Below are positions 60,501 to 64,000 of a stretch of 64,000 nt of DNA, in pieces. Each line of letters starts with the position of its first letter. The stretch's first letter is position 1. The notes beneath the pieces are model-generated. The model worked only from the letters and a program-made list of their open reading frames with translations, was not told where the DNA came from and searched no databases. Source of the stretch: Monocercomonoides exilis (lineage: Eukaryota > Preaxostyla > Oxymonadida > Polymastigidae); the NCBI GenBank assembly GCA_001643675.2, contig LSRY02000004.1, positions 248,001 to 312,000 of the forward strand, written 5' to 3'. The position numbers and the translations under genes are program-made.

Positions 60501-61562
60501 TGCAAACAAGCATTTGTCAACGGTGAGCTTTGCACTGCCTTTAACTGCAATTGCACCACCATAAGAGGCACTGCATTCGGTGAAATTGCAATCTTCGAAT
60601 TTGATATCACCTTCTGGAAATGATTGCGTTTTATTTGTATAAATCTGGTGAGAAATTGTGTTTTTCGAACGAATGAAAGAAGTGTTCGAGGAGCCAAAGC
60701 CACATCCACGAGAGCCAGAAACAAGAACACCATAAAATGGGCAAACGCAATCAGTGACCGTGCATCCTTCGATTTTGCTCTCCTGCAAAGAATGCCTTTG
60801 TGGAGAGTTTTTGTTGCTGCTCCGAGCAGACACATTGTGGAAGCTGCAAAAAGAAGCTGAGGCAAATGACAAATCCATATCACCAATGAACGGATTCGCA
60901 GACGAGGCACAAAACGAAGAAAAGGTGCAGCTCAAAACATAAACGCTCCCTGTCAATGGCTGTGTGGAGATTCCTGCTGAAACAAGAGACGGCCATGCCT
61001 GCTGCGTAAAGGGACTTCGGAAAGAAATATTCATCATTCTTATCGTTCCTCCAGCACAGTCAAAAGGAGATAAATCCGTCTCTGTCACCGCATTTATGAT
61101 GCAATCACTAACAGACAATGTAGATAATTCGTTTCTCATAGAAATGGCAGAAGCAATTTTTTGGTTAATTTTTATTCTCTCAACAGCCAACGATGAGTTC
61201 AGAACCATCATCCGGCTTCTAATACAGCTCCACTTGTTCATATCATTATTGAGTGCGCCAGCAAGAAACTTATGATCAAATGCCCTCTCTGAATCCTCCT
61301 GCAATCGTTTTATGCTCTTTTCTGTATTTGACGACCAGCCAGATGTATCCAAATCATACATCCCCTTGGGCTCAACTGCATTGATTGCATTAACTATGTG
61401 TGAAAATGACTCATTTTTGTTTAACTCATTGACGTTTCCTAGCCTACCAATGCCATATTCCTGAAAATCGTTCTTTTTGGATTCATCTCCTTTCCAACTG
61501 ATACCTTCTTTGCAGAATAGAGCGGAAAGAATTATTGAGACACTAATACTCGTGAAAAGCAT
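53268..61562 (-). CDS. Pmp-like surface protein with pseudokinase-like tail, copy 2
   Basis: An intronless frame encodes 2,764 residues. The ATG at 61562 opens a signal peptide (MLFTSISVSIILSALFCKEG). The ectodomain is beta-helix-like, with GGAIFS/GGGIYFDC and GKNMFFLS/GNDLFAQS motifs, but carries only four clear CGx(4-5)CxS/T modules (CGETGSECQT, CGFSDYPCQS, CGSGEEPCAT, CGAISGTCSS) against eight in copy 1. A serine run sits near residue 2020. The transmembrane helix (about 2307-2332) differs slightly from copy 1 (LIVAVVLAV), but the tail is nearly identical, including RWMAPELL and MMLWECLTLQIPFGEY, and again lacks HRD and DFG. The C-terminus ends GGKENFE because one extra A shifts the last codons relative to copy 1. 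Function as surface adhesin or sensor is inference. It lies head-to-tail with copy 3 (same strand). Confidence 0.85.
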   Translation of the reverse strand: MLFTSISVSIILSALFCKEGISWKGDESKKNDFQEYGIGRLGNVNELNKNESFSHIVNAINAVEPKGMYDLDTSGWSSNTEKSIKRLQEDSERAFDHKFLAGALNNDMNKWSCIRSRMMVLNSSLAVERIKINQKIASAISMRNELSTLSVSDCIINAVTETDLSPFDCAGGTIRMMNISFRSPFTQQAWPSLVSAGISTQPLTGSVYVLSCTFSSFCASSANPFIGDMDLSFASASFCSFHNVSARSSNKNSPQRHSLQESKIEGCTVTDCVCPFYGVLVSGSRGCGFGSSNTSFIRSKNTISHQIYTNKTQSFPEGDIKFEDCNFTECSASYGGAIAVKGSAKLTVDKCLFAECVDTFPDPYGYGGAIFSNGSDCSIENSIFNNCRGMGASSIGGAFAHSTNSFSLIIGCFFENCSAAFGGSVVWDEGASGSLYNSVFKSSSTFRYYAGTVFLQEPRTDFVMSNCYLLKGDSPFGAGGFDTTNNTYNKNEKIQFCLFENNTVRKSTHAADIYIGNGFSLGNTIQILQCFSLSTAPRKVVQCSEYALDCGDKGVQYDSYLPTAQPEIHISNSGRNMDTCGETGSECQTVEYGVTRWNSYLRQNVFMASEEFKEDMIDIEWRNIILSGAENNSSAIKCNEASSTDCLISIGNGSLNAKRIQFVCVFNRSAIAVGSSGSIQLELCSFTKSFQLAQPSTKSLIQVDEGSLTMEFVNVSGFSFSQGCAIALSDCKTVSLSNASFLNVESEQNGGCLNAVWREGFEDGCDASISGCAFEHCIVSGDGNGGGALFLSLPNTCSATISSCSFEECEAPFGSQEGFGGGIFLNLEHSDAAFVITNPSFSSEKPNKAKHGNDLFAQSPNLKESITKATLPFACSLGHSSFDDLRGFNGNDHEHSIPLVLFFEEVGSTIHVGSDDGADSVVCGFSDYPCQSVDYCMERLEEENAKAVAVVESAIIESELNYPNLILRSSNASKAEITCIKSLNALSGKVMAATGNTSIESICFFLPSSFDSGIETLIFLTSESNLSLTKCAFEIQQGELEQIGYWLFQICGGILNIDSCTLSFDCLQHAPIAVCESDTSTPRTIISLNVKNTDIGYQPLIHVILSSTSKLLNDAATSSGIISLASCSFEGITNGNANSAALISSPISSHIECLHWNVTNAKGAESMEGGAMKIVIEAESQFTMENVTFTKCCAECETAGKGGGIYFDCSASNAFSFQQIAFDQCSAKHGKNMFFLSSDLNVSITKQTLTFEVSETASDTNLFVGNDTTKTNFDLCRFLIGYASQEIHLSKNSGWDVLRCGSGEEPCATMEYGQKHFCLFDEPAQPSMNTFVIIDEVLVDCEVNISNNTLTSTGTGSCPTLTFGAAISPQAGKEEESDSVLTNTGTCTLINIEICCGDGSEWKQTKLISSTGNSFAAQSCSFTSTSEAAIPYCIVACLSGTCELSFCSFQSIKAESHILIASHESSIDWTNVSMSNMELMGKSIVAVLAQAEWRGESQRLNEGSSPTVQLRCCTLHSLLQNAPYEPSIISCTGSEPCGVSMQNTSIKNSGSSQSESGGGMIMSLSEGGFFECSFSAISGCFCSATGRGGAIFLDCSSITSDGPLPFLLENTTFFGNMAFTGRDLYVRCTNIESQISIELFQLDFRPPFVRDLAMWGCTAQNYYDEEDLLELIVVYQSETIFASSSADNASDTLQCGAISGTCSSLNVALSHIIPSAYSNLLIDKNALVSGEASARDVTIKSLEQESDKGVLHLNCSIESKTNSLVACSSRVKIEFLTFLFGSTFTSSHSSLISLTDGNLSIADTIFAQEASDRNSEIELNCSIVEMSGGRLTISYCRFAGLCLSSSCLAASRGEYCLFMDLNISDVNSGKLFDFHNLVNLSMQQVLVSSCMFDRSALILRSCKDSQLQKIQIRNAESKASLIVFSSDGSGGHSNIRCSHLEFDNTLVSKESLLSVECEDANVEMNFLAISNAMLMEGCAVNVKSNESEFRLKQSSYQNITRNSLGPCCFSSSSSSSSSSSLLVELENCTSQKCNSSSDKGRIVTLTYLADANLSLCAFDGAASTQEFGINEDSFENVCQWNGSMVDLQNCSGLMKDSTLANSENGGLSLSGGNVEIEKGEFMNNNPSIANYGSARRNILCGKSAKLKVTSLKGGDGWERNTSLWILDEGCTLEGIAKERASAFFIPKVESVSSETSGEKVDVAFRGSVLLPCNLSFKTVAAIGDEEVVEKYLFDASGFISEEEVHGSVPVKTIEGVPSEAEVRVCILFGSADSLSATDSFVLKNGSNPKANGDGKPVESGKGYGSSSTVIIIVLVIILLIVLIVAVVLAVRWRKQKRRTKELEVIVEDTVRKDPKAFEMVTMEMSPEEQWRRAEREAEKKNEERIKKRVYENSLGHSESSEHLLSESGSTEYILGRDSDKIPEWMLEKVDEKEEEETRKRTPSPSISSASTTSTTDSDSTFVRGEDLCPTTSSMSNLVDAMACSSPHEKLIVDLRDSLFMLLHGRNKTKEMPIGSLEEREVTAAQILFWVANLALHSFDEMENKLQSLANLSPHIVLFSEHMVICIVMHSDLLSSGDSSDSSSISSSTVVTSASDDSEDSLPSSAFEDENDFKKECLRWMAPELLSGAKKQATKKTVAFSIGMMLWECLTLQIPFGEYEAVIAGDKIVKGERPRSEMIRGSKYFWMVQKCLSGGGSERLSLVELKKEFIERFPNGATMLTASDAIDVVEACAGNNEGSEACSYTVDSDGAIRLIRKCGGKENFE

Positions 61563-61984
61563 GACTCCTGTTCTTCCTCAGATACACAAAGCAATGTTGA
61601 ATTTCAGACAAAATTACATTATGGAAAAGATCAATTACTGTGATTATTTTATTATTTTATTTTTTAATTTATTTTTTATTTTTTATTTTTTTATTTTTAT
61701 TTTTATTTTTTTTATTTTTTTATTTGGCTGATCAAAACTCGAACGAAAGTGTGATTTCAAAAAGGATCAGCCCTTTCGATTAATTAACGCAATATTATTA
61801 AAAAGTGAAAATCACTAAAAGTCTAAAGTCGAAAAATAATCTTGAATAAATCACAATTGAATACTTGTTACAAAAGAAACATCATTTTGAACAATAGTTT
61901 TAAAAATATTTCTGAATTATCATTTTGAAACTTAAAAACCTTTCACATTAATAAATTTTATCTATCATACTGAGGATTTCAGTT
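61563..61984. other. Spacer between surface proteins 2 and 3
   Basis: About 420 bases hold the promoter of copy 2 and the 3' end of copy 3. A low-complexity T/A run (TTTTATTT units) occupies about 61645-61727. No gene is present. Confidence 0.6.
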
Positions 61985-64000
61985 CTAGTTGTTTTCTCCT
62001 CTTAACTTTTCAGAAATATAAATGATACTCGCGCTCACTTCTTTTTCGTCTGTTTCTTCATCCTCAAAATCAATCGCATCTGAGACAGTCACGAACACTG
62101 TCCCTTTTGAAAAATACTGGATAAACGATCTTTTCAATTCTACAAGTGTAGGCCGACATGATGCTTTTGCAGACAAACACGCTTTAATAGACTCAAAATG
62201 TGTTGACATGCTGACTGAAGAAGCGTTTGGTCTTTCTCCTTTAATAATCTTGTCTCCCGCAATCACTGCCTCATACTCCCCAAACGGGATCTGCAGTGTC
62301 AGGCACTCCCACAGCATCATCCCAATCGAGAATGCAACAGTCTTCTTCGTCGCCTGCTTCTTTGCCCCGCTCAGCAGCTCAGGCGCCATCCACCTCAGAC
62401 ACTCTTTTTTGAAATCATTCTCATCCTCAAACGCTGACGAGGGCAGAGAGTCTTCGCTATCATCACTGGCAGATGTCACAACAGTCGACGAAGAGATCGA
62501 TGATGAGTCTGAACTGTCACCAGATGAAAGCAAATCAGAGTGCATCACAATGCAGATCACCATGTGCTCAGAGAACAGCACAATGTGCGGGCTCAGATTC
62601 GCAAGTGACTGAAGCTTGTTTTCCATCTCATCAAACGAGTGGAGCGCAAGATTCGCCACCCAGAACAGGATCTGCGCAGCTGTCACTTCTCTCTCCTCCA
62701 GCGACCCGATCGGCATCTCCTTTGTCTTGTTCCTTCCATGCAGCAGCATGAACAGCGAATCTCTCAGATCCACAATCAGCTTCTCATGAGGCGATGAGCA
62801 GGCCATTGCATCCACCAGATTCGACATCGACGAGGTGGTTGGACACAGATCCTCTCCTCGAACAAATGTGGAATCTGAATCAGTCGTTGAAGTGGTTGAA
62901 GTGGATGAGATGGATGGAGATGGCGTTCGCTTTCTTGTTTCCTCATTTTCCTCCTTCTCCAACATCCATTCAGGAATCTTGTCTGAGTCTTTCCCCAGAA
63001 TGTATTCTGTTGAGCCACTCTCACTCAAAAGATGCTCTGATGATTCAGAATGCTCCATATTCGTATCATACACTCTCTTCTTCATCCTCTCTTCATTCTT
63101 CTTCTCAGCCTCTCTCTCAGCCCTCCTCCACTGCTCCTCAGGCGACATCTCCATTGTTACCATCTCAAACGCCTTCGGATCCTTCCTCACTGTGTCTTCC
63201 ACAATCACCTCCAGCTCTTTTGTCCTTCTCTTCTGCTTTCTCCACCGAACAATGAATATCACAGAAATTATCAGAACAATCAACAGAATTATTACCAACA
63301 CAATTATAATCACAGTTGAAGAAGAACCATATCCTTTTCCACTTTCAACAGCTTTTCCGTCTCCATTTGCTTTCGGATCGCTTCCGTTCTTCAAAACAAA
63401 TGCTTTTGTTGATGAAGGTGCCTCTGCATTTCCAAACAGAATGCACACAGACACTTCTGTCTCCTCTCCTGCCTCATAAATCGTCTTTGAAGGCACCGCC
63501 CCCAACACTTCTGCCTCTGACACAAACCCTCCCTCTTCAAATGAGTATCTCTCTACCAACGCCTCCGACCCAACCCTCTTCACCACCCGAAACGACAGAT
63601 TGCACGGCACAAGAAGCAGCCCAACGAACTTCAGCCTCGTCACACTCCCGTCCTCCTCCGCCTCCACACTTTCCAGTTCCGGAATGAAAAACGCTGATTC
63701 TCTCTCTTCTGCTATCCCGCCCAGCTTACACCCTTCATTCAGCACCCACAGCGACGACCCCTCCTTCACTCCGTCTCCTCCTTTCACACTTGCCACCTTC
63801 AACAACCCTGAGCCTGCACAAACGATATTTCTCCGAACTGATTGATAATTTTCTATCTTCGGGTTGTTGTTTATGAATTTTCCATCTTCAATCATCATGC
63901 TCCCTCCAAACACGCTCATTCCTCCTTTTGAAAAGTTCTCAATTGTGGTGTCTTTCATCGAAGAGGTGCTGTTGACAAATGAAACGACCGAAGATGCCCA
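61985..64000 (-). CDS. Pmp-like surface protein with pseudokinase-like tail, copy 3 (5' part outside window)
   Basis: The frame is open from the right edge to a TAG at 61987-61985 (more than 670 residues). The visible membrane-proximal ectodomain is almost the same as copy 1 (SVFGGSMMIEDGKF, GSSLWVLNEGCKLGG, SVEAEEDGSVTRLKFVG). The transmembrane helix (IIIVLVIILLIVLIISVIFIV) also matches copy 1. The tail follows copies 1 and 2 up to GERP (about 62231), then diverges completely. Its own ending has SCRPTLVELKRSFIQYF, closer to the canonical kinase subdomain XI Arg-Pro-Thr than in the other copies, and finishes KLRGENN. It is therefore a mosaic. HRD and DFG motifs are not seen. How many ectodomain modules it has cannot be seen from this window. 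Confidence 0.8.
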   Translation of the reverse strand, partial: WASSVVSFVNSTSSMKDTTIENFSKGGMSVFGGSMMIEDGKFINNNPKIENYQSVRRNIVCAGSGLLKVASVKGGDGVKEGSSLWVLNEGCKLGGIAEERESAFFIPELESVEAEEDGSVTRLKFVGLLLVPCNLSFRVVKRVGSEALVERYSFEEGGFVSEAEVLGAVPSKTIYEAGEETEVSVCILFGNAEAPSSTKAFVLKNGSDPKANGDGKAVESGKGYGSSSTVIIIVLVIILLIVLIISVIFIVRWRKQKRRTKELEVIVEDTVRKDPKAFEMVTMEMSPEEQWRRAEREAEKKNEERMKKRVYDTNMEHSESSEHLLSESGSTEYILGKDSDKIPEWMLEKEENEETRKRTPSPSISSTSTTSTTDSDSTFVRGEDLCPTTSSMSNLVDAMACSSPHEKLIVDLRDSLFMLLHGRNKTKEMPIGSLEEREVTAAQILFWVANLALHSFDEMENKLQSLANLSPHIVLFSEHMVICIVMHSDLLSSGDSSDSSSISSSTVVTSASDDSEDSLPSSAFEDENDFKKECLRWMAPELLSGAKKQATKKTVAFSIGMMLWECLTLQIPFGEYEAVIAGDKIIKGERPNASSVSMSTHFESIKACLSAKASCRPTLVELKRSFIQYFSKGTVFVTVSDAIDFEDEETDEKEVSASIIYISEKLRGENN

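Noticed and set aside
1-64000. CRISPR array, rRNA or tRNA genes, prophage or bacterial operon
   Set aside because: I saw no regularly spaced direct repeats, no tRNA-like stems or T-loop sequence, and no rRNA segments. Spliceosomal introns and eukaryote-only families rule out a bacterial or phage source.

Overview
The window is nuclear DNA of a microbial eukaryote, and a metamonad protist of the oxymonad/Preaxostyla type fits best (inference). Four things point there. Short spliceosomal introns interrupt conserved eukaryotic genes. TAA, TAG and TGA all end genes, so the code is standard. Conserved proteins carry long serine or glutamate/lysine insertions. There is a family of giant surface proteins whose ectodomains resemble chlamydial/trichomonad Pmp repeats and whose cytoplasmic tails are kinase-like. 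Nothing looks bacterial: there are no operons and no Shine-Dalgarno pattern.

Layout. From 1 to 8599 on the minus strand lies a giant eIF4G-type translation scaffold that runs off the left edge. From 9382 to 10430 on the plus strand is a four-exon purine nucleoside phosphorylase. From 10739 to 13881 on the minus strand is a Sec3/EXOC1-like exocyst subunit whose 5' end is unresolved. From 14652 to 26981 on the plus strand is an intronless 4,109-residue surface protein. From 27 to 35.8 kb the DNA is mostly AT-rich. It holds a short TIR element (28426-28872) and a stretch of unresolved or decayed exon-like pieces (29.8-34.2 kb). From 35841 to 39682 (minus) is an NBS1/nibrin-like protein, and from 40296 to 43431 (minus) a tandem DH-PH RhoGEF. 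From 43606 to 52623 (plus) is a STRIP/Far11-type STRIPAK scaffold with very large serine-rich insertions. From 53268 to 61562 (minus) is a second intronless surface protein, and from 61985 past the right edge (minus) the C-terminal part of a third.

The housekeeping genes cover translation initiation, purine salvage, exocytosis, double-strand-break repair, Rho signalling and STRIPAK signalling. They show no functional clustering. The three surface-protein genes are the unusual part. They share one almost identical single-pass membrane segment and pseudokinase-like tail attached to divergent ectodomains built from different numbers of a cysteine-marked module. The identity extends past the stop codon between copies 1 and 2. 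It breaks off inside the kinase-like domain in copy 3. That mosaic pattern suggests ongoing gene conversion or recombination.

Limits: gene names rest on motif recognition by eye. Exon borders were placed by reading phase plus GT/AG and were not checked against transcripts. The 5' end of Sec3, the 44.1-44.6 kb part of the STRIP gene and the whole 29.4-34.2 kb region remain uncertain.
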